Positions 16,777 to 25,602 of a stretch of 64,000 nucleotides of DNA are shown piece after piece; position 1 is the first letter of the stretch; every line of letters begins with the position of its first letter. Source of the stretch: Fontimonas thermophila (lineage in GTDB: Bacteria; Pseudomonadota; Gammaproteobacteria; Nevskiales; Nevskiaceae); contig NZ_FOOC01000005.1 of the NCBI RefSeq assembly GCF_900113085.1, positions 46,399 through 110,398 of the forward strand, written 5' to 3'. Below the pieces are notes generated by a model. The model did not search any database. It was not told the DNA's origin and was given only the letters and a program-made list of their open reading frames with translations. Made by a program: the position numbers and the translations under genes.

Positions 16777-17135
16777 GGCGTGCACTATCTCCTGCTCGGG
16801 TGTCCAAGAACATGTTTGGCAAGCTTTCCGCCACCCAATCTCAAAGCGTGGGCTTTCTGTGGCAGTGAGCGAACAGGCAAAACCACCTGCCCTCCTTGCT
16901 AGCCGGCGCTCTGCTCAAACTATCAGCCGGATATGCACTCGTTGAGATCAGAGTGCCAACAACCGCACAGCTCGAACGAAACACGGCCCGGTTCAGGTGG
17001 ATCAGAAACACCACGGCACGCCGGCACCGCCCGGCACAAGCCCATGCCGTAATCGAACCAGACGGATTCTTGCGAAGAATGGCGCGCGCAAGCCACGCAG
17101 GGACAATCGCCGTGGCTCGCGAATGAGGATACCGC
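16777..17135. other. Gene-free stretch upstream of cmr1
   Basis: This is the only stretch above 300 bases without a supported gene. It lies between cmr1 and the 3' end of the tRNA-Leu, so it must hold the cmr promoter and any tRNA terminator. I see no CRISPR repeats, no transposase remnant and no clear -35/-10 pair. An imperfect hairpin (arms 17088-17097 and 17111-17120, one G-T pair) lies just past the tRNA 3' end but has no T-run. A small open frame on the plus strand (16896-17126) has no recognisable features. Confidence 0.5.
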
Positions 17136-17223
17136 TGGTGCCGAAGGAGAGACTCGAACTCTCACGAGGGGTTGCCTCGGCGGATTTTGAGTCCGCTGCG
17201 TCTACCGATTCCGCCACTTCGGC
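17136..17223 (-). tRNA. tRNA-Leu (anticodon CAA)
   Basis: Reading the minus strand from 17223, a 7-bp acceptor stem (GCCGAAG pairing with CTTCGGC) encloses a complete tRNA. The anticodon arm is GCGGA-CTCAAAA-TCCGC, giving anticodon CAA, which reads UUG leucine codons. A long class II variable arm and a TTCGAGTCT T-loop follow, with the CCA end encoded (88 bases in all). It lies at the right border of the CRISPR locus; tRNA 3' ends are common integration sites, but no repeated 3' end was seen nearby. Confidence 0.95.
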
Positions 17224-17289
17224 GCGGGCGCGCATTATACGGTGCGCAACGGCGCGCACGGGCAGCCACCCATGGCGCGAACCGCCGGT

Positions 17290-18129
17290 TCAGATCTTGA
17301 AATCGATGCGTAGGCCGGCGTGATAGCCGTAGATACGGGCCGAGTTCTGAGCGCGGAAGACCGTGCCGCCGCCGCCGATGCGCAGCTCCCATTCGTCGCC
17401 GACGTACAGCGGCAGATCGGCGTTGACACCGAAACTCACCCCGCCCAGCGACTCGGAGGCATTGGCGCGTTCGAGGTCGGTCTGGGCATACCCCACCGAC
17501 GCGCTGACTTCGATCAAGTCGAACAGCACACCCGTGGGCACGAGATAAATGCCGTAGAAGCGATCGGTGCGGTATTCATCCGCATCGAGCGATTCGCTAT
17601 CGGTGGTGCCGATGCCGAACTGCACCTCCGCGCCCATTTGGTCAAACAGGCGGATGCCGGCACGCAGACGGTACATGCCCGAATCGAGCTGGTCGCTGCC
17701 GAACGCAGTCTTGAGCGCGGTTTTGGAGAACGAGGCTGTGGTCCAGACGTAGTCGGCGCCCAGATACAGCGGTACCGGTTCGTCGGCAGATGCTCCGCCA
17801 CCGGAGGTTTCAGCGGAACCGCCGACGTCGCTGGCCGCCGTCTCGGTGGCTTCGTCGGTAGCCATCGATGCGTCGGCCGCCGGCTCCGGGACTTCCGACA
17901 CAGCAGTGTCGGACGATGAGTCGCTGGCCGCATCCGCAGCCGCCGTATCATCCGTGGCGATGCCGCCGGATGCGGCCTCGCTTGGTGTATCCCCGGCCAT
18001 CTCCCCATCGGTGATCGCGGCGCCGGCAGGGTCTTCGGCATAGGCCCCGTTTCCATCGTCTTGTGCCTGCGCCGATGCCATGACCGCGGTCAGCAGGCAT
18101 GCCATCCACACCACCGGTCGTTTTTTCAT
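17290..18129 (-). CDS. Outer-membrane beta-barrel protein with acidic Ala/Asp/Thr-rich linker
   Basis: A 279-residue protein. The ATG at 18129 gives a signal peptide (KKRPVVWMACLLTAVMASAQAQ). Residues ~22-125 are a low-complexity acidic region rich in Ala, Asp, Ser, Thr and Glu. The remainder (LYLGADYVW, RLRAGIRLFDQMGAEVQFGIG, VSASVGYAQTDL, LRIGGGGTVF, and the terminal YHAGLRIDFKI) has alternating strands and an aromatic/hydrophobic end typical of an OmpA-like eight-strand porin. The acidic linker is unusual and may sit in the periplasm. No partner genes are adjacent; it diverges from the Nudix gene. Confidence 0.8.
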   Translation of the reverse strand: MKKRPVVWMACLLTAVMASAQAQDDGNGAYAEDPAGAAITDGEMAGDTPSEAASGGIATDDTAAADAASDSSSDTAVSEVPEPAADASMATDEATETAASDVGGSAETSGGGASADEPVPLYLGADYVWTTASFSKTALKTAFGSDQLDSGMYRLRAGIRLFDQMGAEVQFGIGTTDSESLDADEYRTDRFYGIYLVPTGVLFDLIEVSASVGYAQTDLERANASESLGGVSFGVNADLPLYVGDEWELRIGGGGTVFRAQNSARIYGYHAGLRIDFKI

Positions 18130-18241
18130 GTGCAGTCTCCCCAATTCGCGGCATGGTTGTGATTCGGCGCAGATGTTTACCGATTTTTCCACGCAAATCC
18201 ACTTCAGCCGTTATAGTGCCGTGGCCATTTCCGAGCCCCCT

Positions 18242-18844
18242 ATGCATGCCGAGATTCGCTACTGCAATGTCTGTGGTCAGCCGGTCGAGTTTCGCATTCC
18301 GCCGGGGGACCATTTGCCACGCCATGTGTGCACGCGCTGCGGACATGTGCAGTACCGCAATCCCAAAGTGATCGTCGGCGTGATCCCCGAGTGGGGGGAT
18401 GGACGCGTGCTGATGTGCCGGCGCAACATCGAACCGCGGCTGGGATTGTGGACGTTCCCGGCGGGTTTCATGGAGCAAGGAGAAACCAGCGCGGCCGGTG
18501 CCGCACGTGAGGCGCGCGAGGAATCGCGCGCGGAGGTCGAAGTCGGGCCACTGCTGATGGTGATCAACGTGCCTTACGTGAGTCAGGTTTACATGATCCA
18601 CCGCGGGCGCCTGCTGTCACCGCATTTCGGCCCGACGCCGGAAAGTTCGGAGGTCGTGTTGATGGCGGAGTCCGAAATTCCCTGGGACAAGATCGCGTTC
18701 CCGACCATCTGGCACGGTCTGCGTGCATTTTTCGAGGATCGTCGCCGCGGCGTGTGGACGACGCACGTGCTCGATCTGACCCAGCGCCCGCGCCCGCCGC
18801 GGCAAGCGGAAGTTCCCGGCGATGACCCGGTCGGCGATGCCTGA
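18242..18844 (+). CDS. Nudix hydrolase with N-terminal zinc ribbon
   Basis: A 200-residue Nudix enzyme that hydrolyses a nucleoside diphosphate linked to another moiety. An N-terminal zinc ribbon (CNVC near 8-11 and CTRC near 31-34) resembles that of NADH pyrophosphatase-like proteins. The Nudix box is GFMEQGETSAAGAAREAREE, with G-x5-E and REAREE in the right spacing. The ATG at 18242 immediately precedes the zinc ribbon. The C-terminal tail is Pro/Arg-rich. Substrate cannot be told. A TATAGT at 18212-18217 could be a -10 element, without a good -35. Confidence 0.88.
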   Translation: MHAEIRYCNVCGQPVEFRIPPGDHLPRHVCTRCGHVQYRNPKVIVGVIPEWGDGRVLMCRRNIEPRLGLWTFPAGFMEQGETSAAGAAREAREESRAEVEVGPLLMVINVPYVSQVYMIHRGRLLSPHFGPTPESSEVVLMAESEIPWDKIAFPTIWHGLRAFFEDRRRGVWTTHVLDLTQRPRPPRQAEVPGDDPVGDA

Positions 18845-18984
18845 CACAGGCAAGACCCCGCCGCGCGCAAGACAGGCGGAGACAACGCGTACAGGGGGAT
18901 GCGCGCCCTCCATTCGGCGGAGATCGGTCCTGGCGATGATCGTTTAAACTACGGCGCCCGCCATGCCTCGATCACGAGTGTGTC

Positions 18985-19308
18985 ATGACTTTCGTCGTCA
19001 CCGAGAACTGCATCAAGTGCAAGTACACTGACTGTGTGGAAGTCTGCCCGGTGGATTGTTTCCACGAGGGGCCGAATTTTCTCGTGATCGATCCGGAAGA
19101 GTGCATTGACTGCACGCTGTGCGAGCCGGAATGCCCGGCCGAGGCGATTTTCGCCGAGGATGACTTGCCGCCCGAGCAGGCGCATTTCAAGGAACTCAAT
19201 GCCGAGCTCAGCAAGCAGTGGCCGGTGATCACCGAGCGCAAGGAGCCGCCAGCAGACGCCAAGGACTGGGACGGCAAACCCAATAAACTGGCTTTGCTCG
19301 AACGCTGA
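18985..19308 (+). CDS. fdxA: 7Fe (3Fe-4S/4Fe-4S) ferredoxin FdxA
   Basis: A 107-residue ferredoxin of the Azotobacter FdI type. The N-terminal half carries the cluster cysteines: [14 protein letters not shown] and [13 protein letters not shown], arranged for one 3Fe-4S and one 4Fe-4S cluster. The C-terminal half ([18 protein letters not shown] and the DWDGKPNK segment) is the usual extension of this family. It is a small cytoplasmic electron carrier, monocistronic here. The length is normal. Confidence 0.97.
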   Translation: MTFVVTENCIKCKYTDCVEVCPVDCFHEGPNFLVIDPEECIDCTLCEPECPAEAIFAEDDLPPEQAHFKELNAELSKQWPVITERKEPPADAKDWDGKPNKLALLER

Positions 19309-19366
19309 CCCGATCGGGGTAAAGGTACGTGGCACCCACGCAGCGGCGTGATCGCGTCCGGCCCGC

Positions 19367-22300
19367 TCATTCGCCGAGCTCGACCCAGCGCAGGTCCGGA
19401 TTCTCAATCAGCGGCAGATACAGCGCCGCGCGCAGCGGCCGTTGCCGGTCGAGCTGGCGTAAGGCCGCGCAGTAGCCGAGGAGCTGCGCGCGGTAGCGTT
19501 GCAGTTCCTGGCGCACGAATGCGGCCGCATCCCCGCCCTCGTGCACGCTGGTCTTGAAGTCGACCACCCAGCGCACACCGTCGGCATCGACGAAACTGCG
19601 ATCGACGACCAACCGGCGCAGCCGCCCGCCGAGCACCGTGCTCAGCGCAAGTTCGCTGACAGCATCGCGATGCGAGGGATCGAGCAGCCAGCGCCCGCGC
19701 GCATCGGTGAGGGTATTGCACAGCGCCTCTCGCACCCGTGCCGCGGCGGCGGCCACACGTGCGGCCGGCACACCCTCGCGGCGCAACTCCGCACGCAGGG
19801 CGGCGTCGAGGCTCGCGCAACGGGCCGGATCCCAGCGCGCAAGGCCATCCTCGGCGATGAACTGGATCCAGCGGTGAAAGACGATGCCGACACAGCGCGC
19901 CGTTTCGCCCGCCCAGTCGAAGCGCAGGGTTTCCCCGGCATCGCTGGCGATGGCCTCGGGCAGCGGCAAGCCCGGCGGCGGCTCAGGCGCTGACCAGTCC
20001 AGCAAACGCCGCAGCGGCGGCTCAGGCGGCGGCTCCGCCGCGGCATTTGCCGCCGGTGCACCGGCTGACAAGGCCTGCTGGAAGTCTTCGGCAAGCGCAG
20101 GCCACAAGCGGGCCAGCAGGCTACCGGACCGGGGCGGACGAACCTCTCCGCCGTCGGGCGCACGCGTAAGCTCGCCGAGCAAATGCAGATGGCGACGTGC
20201 GCGTGTGGTGGCGACATAGAGCAGCCGCGCATCCTCGAGCCGCTGTTTGTCGGCATCGAGAGTGCGCACGAATTCATAGATGGCATCGCGCTCATCGCCC
20301 GTGGCATGCACCGGCGCCAGCACGAGACGGACGTTGCCACCAACGTCGCTGAGCTGTGCCCAGATCACCGGTGGCTGTTCATCCACGCGCGTGCTGCGAC
20401 CCAGCCCCGGCACGATGACGGTGTCGAACTCCAGCCCCTTCGATTTGTGGATGGTCATCAGCGTGACCGTTCCGGCAGCATCCGCATCCGGACTGGCCTT
20501 GAGCGCCTCAAGTGCGCGGTCGAGCGCGGCGAGATCATCGAGCTGTGCGCCGGGCGCCAACTGCTGCAGGCAATTAAAGAACGCTGCGGCATCGGCAAGC
20601 GCCGCCTCGCTCCCGACACAGGCCGGACCACCGAGCGCAAGCCAGGTGGATTCGACCCAGCGGCGCAGCGGCCATCGCCCCTGCTCGGCGACCGCGGCCT
20701 CGAGCACGCGCAGCACCGGAGCAAGGCGCGCGCGCCCATCCTCGCTCAGCCGCGTCCAACACTCATGGTCGCGCAGCGCCGCGAGCACCGGCCGGTGTTG
20801 CGGCCATTGCGCATACAGTGCGTGCAGGTCGGCGAGCGTTAAACCGCACCAGGGTGCACGCAGTAGCGCGAGCCAGGCCGTGCGCTCCATCGGATGCAGC
20901 AGCGCCCGGGTCAACGCACGCAAATCGTCGATCACCGGCCGCTCGGCCAGGCTTTCGATATCGACCGCGCGGTAAGCGATCCCGGCGGCACGCAGTGCCG
21001 GCACGATCTGCTCGAGATGGCCGCGGCTGCGTACGAGAATGGCGATGCTGGCCTGGGCATCGGCCGCATGCTGCGCGCGCACGATCTCGACCACGCGCGC
21101 AGCCTCGGCGTTGGCGTCGGCAAAAGCATGCAGCGTCACCGCCGGTGATGCATCGGCGCCACGGGTTGCGATGGCGGCGCTGTAAGGCACCGCGCTGCGA
21201 TTGGGGTCGGCACGCTGCGGCAGCACGCGCGGAAAAACGGCGTTGACCCAGTCCACGATCCCAGCCTGCGAGCGGAAGTTGCAGCGCAGCGTCAGCGGCT
21301 CGAGGCGCAGCGGCCCGATGCCGTCACGCCATGCGCGCAGATACAGGCCGACGTCGGCCTCGCGGAACCGGTAGATGCTCTGCATGGGATCGCCGACGAT
21401 GAACAGCGTGCGGCCATCGCCCGCGCTCCAGCCGGCGGTCAGCCGTAGCAGCAACTGCCATTGCAGCTCCGAGGTGTCCTGGAATTCGTCGATCAGCAGA
21501 TGGCGCAGGCGATAATCGAGGCGCAGGGCCAGGTCGCTGGGCTCTGCGGGATCGCCGAGCGCAGCGACCGCCTGCATCGCAACTTCGGCGAAATCCACCT
21601 CGCCGCGCGTAGCGAAGACGATCCGCAGATGCGCAGCGGCCAGGCGCAGGGTTTCGAGCAGCGCCTGCAGCACCTCCCACTGCGCGTCCGCGTAGCGCGG
21701 CGCCGGCAACCTGCGCACGGCCTGGAGCGCCTCGAGCAGACCCGGGCATTGCGCCAGCTGTTCGATCAGCTCCAGATGCGCCTGCTTGCGCGCTCCGGCG
21801 TCGGCAGTGCCAGAAACAAAGCCTTGCCGCTTGTCGACCTTTTGCCGCCAGTTCCCCTGCTGGGTGCACACCAGATCGATCAGCGCAAGCCACTGGTGCA
21901 GGTAGGCAGCCCGCGGCTCTGGCCACCCCGCGCGGCGCACCCCGTGCAACGGATGTACCGCATCCCCGGGTGCAAGGACAGAAGCGACATACGCGGCCGA
22001 TTCGCACCACCGCGCGGCGAGATCCGGCGGCACCAGATCGGCACACCGGTGCAGCGCATCGTCGATGATCCATTCGAGAGTCTCTTGCAGCACGTCGCGC
22101 GCGTGGTCGGCGCGGCCATCCTGCGTCACCAGGCGCAGCCACTGGTCGCGCCGCGCCAGCAGGCGCACGAGCTGCTGTTCGAGCACGCCCACGCGGTTGT
22201 CGAAGTGGCGCAGCACGCGCGCCAGGACCGGAGCATACGGGGGATCGTGTTCGAGCGATTGGATTAATGTGCGCGCGGCCTCGCGGTACAAAGGCTCGGC

Positions 22301-22738
22301 GAGTTCGGTGACCGTGATGCGTCCGCCAAAACCCGTGGTCAGCGGCGACTGCTGCGCGATCTGCGCGCACAGGGCATCGATCGTGAGAATACGCAGGCGC
22401 TGCGGGTTGTCCTCGAGCCGCCAGTTGCAGCGGCGCGAGCGCTCGAGCACCGCGCGTGCCAGCTCCCAGGTCAAGCGCTTGTGGGCGTCCTCTGGCGGCA
22501 GGTCGTCGAGCGCGCGGCGGATCGACGCAAACAGGCGCTGACGCATTTCCGCGGCCGCCTTGCGCGTGAACGTCATCGCGACGACCTCTTCGGGCTCATC
22601 GACACGGGCGAGCAGCACCAGCAGGCGCTGGGTGAGCAGCTCGGTCTTGCCCGAGCCGGCCGGCGCCTGGACGATGAAACTGCGCGCGGGATCGAGCGCT
22701 GCCGCGCGCTCGGCGGCGTCGGCAATGTCCATACTCAT
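19367..22738 (-). CDS. addA: UvrD/RecB-type helicase-nuclease (AddA-like)
   Basis: A 1123-residue ATP-dependent DNA helicase with a C-terminal nuclease domain, acting in double-strand break processing. Walker A is APAGSGKT (25-32), Walker B is LLIDEFQDTSELQWQLL, and further SF1 motifs include GDPMQSIYRFREADV and TLMTIHKSKGLEFDTVIVPGL in two parts. The C-terminal nuclease shows WVVDFKTSVHEGG (the D...xxK site). It overlaps its partner at 22735-22738 by ATGA. The pair resembles the AddAB-like helicase-nuclease found in many gammaproteobacteria besides or instead of RecBCD. Confidence 0.88.
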   Translation of the reverse strand: MSMDIADAAERAAALDPARSFIVQAPAGSGKTELLTQRLLVLLARVDEPEEVVAMTFTRKAAAEMRQRLFASIRRALDDLPPEDAHKRLTWELARAVLERSRRCNWRLEDNPQRLRILTIDALCAQIAQQSPLTTGFGGRITVTELAEPLYREAARTLIQSLEHDPPYAPVLARVLRHFDNRVGVLEQQLVRLLARRDQWLRLVTQDGRADHARDVLQETLEWIIDDALHRCADLVPPDLAARWCESAAYVASVLAPGDAVHPLHGVRRAGWPEPRAAYLHQWLALIDLVCTQQGNWRQKVDKRQGFVSGTADAGARKQAHLELIEQLAQCPGLLEALQAVRRLPAPRYADAQWEVLQALLETLRLAAAHLRIVFATRGEVDFAEVAMQAVAALGDPAEPSDLALRLDYRLRHLLIDEFQDTSELQWQLLLRLTAGWSAGDGRTLFIVGDPMQSIYRFREADVGLYLRAWRDGIGPLRLEPLTLRCNFRSQAGIVDWVNAVFPRVLPQRADPNRSAVPYSAAIATRGADASPAVTLHAFADANAEAARVVEIVRAQHAADAQASIAILVRSRGHLEQIVPALRAAGIAYRAVDIESLAERPVIDDLRALTRALLHPMERTAWLALLRAPWCGLTLADLHALYAQWPQHRPVLAALRDHECWTRLSEDGRARLAPVLRVLEAAVAEQGRWPLRRWVESTWLALGGPACVGSEAALADAAAFFNCLQQLAPGAQLDDLAALDRALEALKASPDADAAGTVTLMTIHKSKGLEFDTVIVPGLGRSTRVDEQPPVIWAQLSDVGGNVRLVLAPVHATGDERDAIYEFVRTLDADKQRLEDARLLYVATTRARRHLHLLGELTRAPDGGEVRPPRSGSLLARLWPALAEDFQQALSAGAPAANAAAEPPPEPPLRRLLDWSAPEPPPGLPLPEAIASDAGETLRFDWAGETARCVGIVFHRWIQFIAEDGLARWDPARCASLDAALRAELRREGVPAARVAAAAARVREALCNTLTDARGRWLLDPSHRDAVSELALSTVLGGRLRRLVVDRSFVDADGVRWVVDFKTSVHEGGDAAAFVRQELQRYRAQLLGYCAALRQLDRQRPLRAALYLPLIENPDLRWVELGE

Positions 22739-25488
22739 GGCGCGTCCTCGTCCTCGCCGACCGCTATCCCGAACCTCTCGCGGATGCGGCAGGCAGCATG
22801 CAGATGGCAGTCGCGGCAGGACTGGCGCGGATGCTTGGGCGTGACGCTGGCGTGCCCGCGCCGGATCTCGTCCGCGAGGTTTTCCAGCTCGCCGCGCCAG
22901 CGACCCAGCAGGGCGTCCCAGCTGCCCGCATCGCGCGTGTCGCGGCAGTCGCTGTAACGGCTGATGCCCGGCGCGATGCCATGATCGGCGGCAAGTCCCT
23001 CGAACTCGACGGCACCGGCGGCGATCCGCGCGTAGGCAAGAGCTGTAACGCCCGATTCGAGCAGCGCGTAGAGCAGAAGCTGCGGCTCCTCGGGCCGGCC
23101 GTCGTGCCAGGGCGGCGGCCTGCGCGCGCCGGTCTTGTAGTCGATGACGAGCCGGGAGCCGTCCTTAAGGCGGTCGATGCGATCAGGGCGAATGCGCAGG
23201 CGCAGCCCGGCAAAAGACACGGACGGCGGGTCCGGGTCCGGATCCGGTGAAGGAGTCTCGGCCGCTGCACCTTCGAGCTGCTCGACCGTGAACATCGGCC
23301 GCTCTCTCTCGATCTTCATCCACTGCTTGAGCAGCGCGCGCAGACGCTCGGCCTCGAGCCGGTGCAGCATCGGCGGCAGGCGTTGCGGAGCCTGCCGCGC
23401 GAGGTGTTCTAGCGCCTCATCGACCGCCGCGCCGATGCGCGCATCCAATTCAGATGGCACCAGCGCAAGAAGCGTGGCCTGGTCGCGCAGATCCCGCCAG
23501 AGCGTCTCGAGTGCGCGGTGCACGACAACGCCGCGGTCGATCGGCTTCGGCCCATAACCCGGCTCCTCGAGCGCACGCACGCCAAGCCGATGCGTGGCAA
23601 AGGCCCGGAATGGACAGCGCGCCTGGTCGCCGAGCAGGCGGGTGCCACCCGGGATCACCCGCGCTTTGTCAGGCGGTGGTGCATACGCATCGGGCAGGTG
23701 AACCTCGCGCCCGCACCGGGCGGCTGCACGCCAAGCCGGCGCAAAGATATCGACAGACCGCGCGGTTGCCTGTGCCGCCTCGGCATGAATCAGCGGGCTT
23801 GGCGCCAGCGCCCGATCCTCATCCATTGCCGGCCAGCTGAACACGACCTCGCGCGCGCAGCACCGCCAGCCCTGCGTCACGCGCTCGGCCCAGTGCAGCG
23901 CCACCGCGGCGCTGGCCCGCGGCATGCGCACACGGCGCTGCAATTCAAAGGGGATGAACGGATGCGGCCGACCTTGCGCCGGCCAGCGTTCGTCGTCGAG
24001 ACCGACCACCCACAGTGCATCAAAATCCAGCCCGCGCGCCTCCAGCGCACCGAGCACGTGGATGTTGACCGGCGGGGTCTGCGGCTGGAACACGCGCTGG
24101 CGTGCGAGATGCTCGAGCTGGACATACGCCTCCGATGCGCTGATCGCACCGACGATGCCGCCGAACGTGCCGAGTGTACGCAGCAGTTCACGCCAGGCCT
24201 GGACTGCCTGATATTCGGCGCTGTCGAGCGGGCGCGCACCGGGCCAGCCGGCCACCTCGAGCCAGACGGAGAAGCGCTCCGCCCAGTCACCGGGATCGGC
24301 CTTGCCGTGTGCGCGGCATCGCGCGCAGAGCTGCTGCCAGCGCGCCTGCAGCGCTTCGTCGTGCAGCGTCAGCTGCTGCAGTAACGGCAGATCGACATGC
24401 AAATGCCCCTGCTCGCGCAAGCGCCGATCGATGTCGGCGCGGCGCAGATGCTCATCCTCGCTTGCGCCCCAGTACGGCGCGCACAGCAGCATACTGGCCT
24501 GGGCCCAGTCCAGCCCCTCGACGCACAGGCGCAGCAAAGCGAGCGCGGTGTGCACGAGCCCGATGTCGGCGAGTTGCGCCCCCAGCGTCAGATTGTAGGG
24601 CCGCTCGCCGTGTCGGGCCGGCAGTGCAGCAAGCGCAGGGCAGAGCGTTTCATCGAAGATGCGCAGCACGTCGGCGCGGCGCGCATCCAGATCGGGCACG
24701 ATGACGCCCAGCCGCGCCTGCGGGTCGGTCCGTGCCCGCTCGGCAACCCACTGGGCAGCAGCGCGCAGCTCTTGATCAGCGGTTGGTGCAACGACGGCCT
24801 GTATCTGCGCCGCATGCGCCGGTGGATTCAGGCGCCGCAAGTGCACACCGGCGGCACGCAGCGCCTCGAACAGCCTGTACAACCACGGCAGAGGATCGTC
24901 GAAGCCGGCGAGCACGATGTCGGCAGGCACGGGCAGCTCGCCACGCTCGACCTGCTCGATGAGCTGGGCACGCTCTTCGGCGGCATCGATGCGCTGCAAC
25001 CGCACACAGTGCTGCCGGTACGCCCCGGACCAGGCATTGAAGCGCTCGACATCGGGGCTGCTCGCGGGCAGCGGCAGGGGGAGACGGTAGTCGTGGCACA
25101 ACTGCCAGGCCTCGGCGGCCAGCCGCGCCGCTTCGGCTTCGCGCAGCAGCGGCGCCTCGTGGCGCGTCTCGGCGACCACGCGTTGCCAGAGCAACTCGGA
25201 TTCGGCCGCGCTCAGCACCGGCAGCAGCACCTGCCCCGCGAGCACGCGACAAGGACGTACGCGCTCGGCGAGTCTGCGCAGGAAAGCTTCGGGTGTGAGC
25301 ACATCAGGGGTCGGCCAGACCGTGCAGCCATGCTGTGCCTGCCAGGCGGCATAGCGCTCGTGCAGGTGTTGGGCCAGACGTGCGCTCGCGCACAGTACGA
25401 CCAGCTGCGGCATGACACCAGAACCGCCTGATGCAAGCTGCGAGAAGAGCGCATCGCGGTCGAGCGTCGGCAGATCGTCGAACATCAT
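22735..25488 (-). CDS. AddB-like PD-(D/E)XK nuclease (putative DNA repair protein)
   Basis: A 917-residue partner of the AddA-like helicase, of the TIGR03623 'probable DNA repair protein' kind. The nuclease domain near the C-terminus has LVIDYKTGARRPPPW. Four cysteines fit an iron-sulfur nuclease fold: one in GDQARCPFRAFATHRLG, and three in the final CRDCHLHAACR. The N-terminal half is helicase-like without a Walker A motif, as in AddB. The start is taken at the tandem ATGs at 25488/25485; a TTG-initiated longer frame crosses the terminator region and is unlikely. The ribosome site is weak. Confidence 0.82.
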   Translation of the reverse strand: MMFDDLPTLDRDALFSQLASGGSGVMPQLVVLCASARLAQHLHERYAAWQAQHGCTVWPTPDVLTPEAFLRRLAERVRPCRVLAGQVLLPVLSAAESELLWQRVVAETRHEAPLLREAEAARLAAEAWQLCHDYRLPLPLPASSPDVERFNAWSGAYRQHCVRLQRIDAAEERAQLIEQVERGELPVPADIVLAGFDDPLPWLYRLFEALRAAGVHLRRLNPPAHAAQIQAVVAPTADQELRAAAQWVAERARTDPQARLGVIVPDLDARRADVLRIFDETLCPALAALPARHGERPYNLTLGAQLADIGLVHTALALLRLCVEGLDWAQASMLLCAPYWGASEDEHLRRADIDRRLREQGHLHVDLPLLQQLTLHDEALQARWQQLCARCRAHGKADPGDWAERFSVWLEVAGWPGARPLDSAEYQAVQAWRELLRTLGTFGGIVGAISASEAYVQLEHLARQRVFQPQTPPVNIHVLGALEARGLDFDALWVVGLDDERWPAQGRPHPFIPFELQRRVRMPRASAAVALHWAERVTQGWRCCAREVVFSWPAMDEDRALAPSPLIHAEAAQATARSVDIFAPAWRAAARCGREVHLPDAYAPPPDKARVIPGGTRLLGDQARCPFRAFATHRLGVRALEEPGYGPKPIDRGVVVHRALETLWRDLRDQATLLALVPSELDARIGAAVDEALEHLARQAPQRLPPMLHRLEAERLRALLKQWMKIERERPMFTVEQLEGAAAETPSPDPDPDPPSVSFAGLRLRIRPDRIDRLKDGSRLVIDYKTGARRPPPWHDGRPEEPQLLLYALLESGVTALAYARIAAGAVEFEGLAADHGIAPGISRYSDCRDTRDAGSWDALLGRWRGELENLADEIRRGHASVTPKHPRQSCRDCHLHAACRIRERFGIAVGEDEDAP

Positions 25489-25555
25489 CGGCAGACAGGG
25501 GATGCCATCGGTGGCTGCAGTATCGCCGCACGCGGGCTCAGAATCCGAGCCCAAA

Positions 25556-25587
25556 ACGACAAGACCCGCATCGAGGCGGGTCTTGTC
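25556..25587 (-). terminator. Rho-independent terminator of dsbC
   Basis: A perfect 12-bp stem (GACAAGACCCGC / GCGGGTCTTGTC) with loop ATCGAG spans 25558-25587. On the minus strand it is followed by GTTTTGG, a short T-run, just 16 bases past the dsbC stop. Orientation fits dsbC. Confidence 0.85.
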
Positions 25588-25602
25588 ACCATATCCGTGA
25601 CT

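Noticed and set aside
17088..17120. Hairpin after the tRNA as a Rho-independent terminator
   Set aside because: The stem has a mismatch, a 13-base loop and no T-run on the minus strand.
16777..17135. Possible CRISPR array or mobile-element remnant upstream of cmr1
   Set aside because: No direct repeats at regular spacing, no inverted terminal repeats and no transposase fragment were found by eye.
19328..19340. Short hairpin CGTGG-CAC-CCACG after fdxA as a terminator
   Set aside because: Only a 5-bp stem and no following T-run on either strand.
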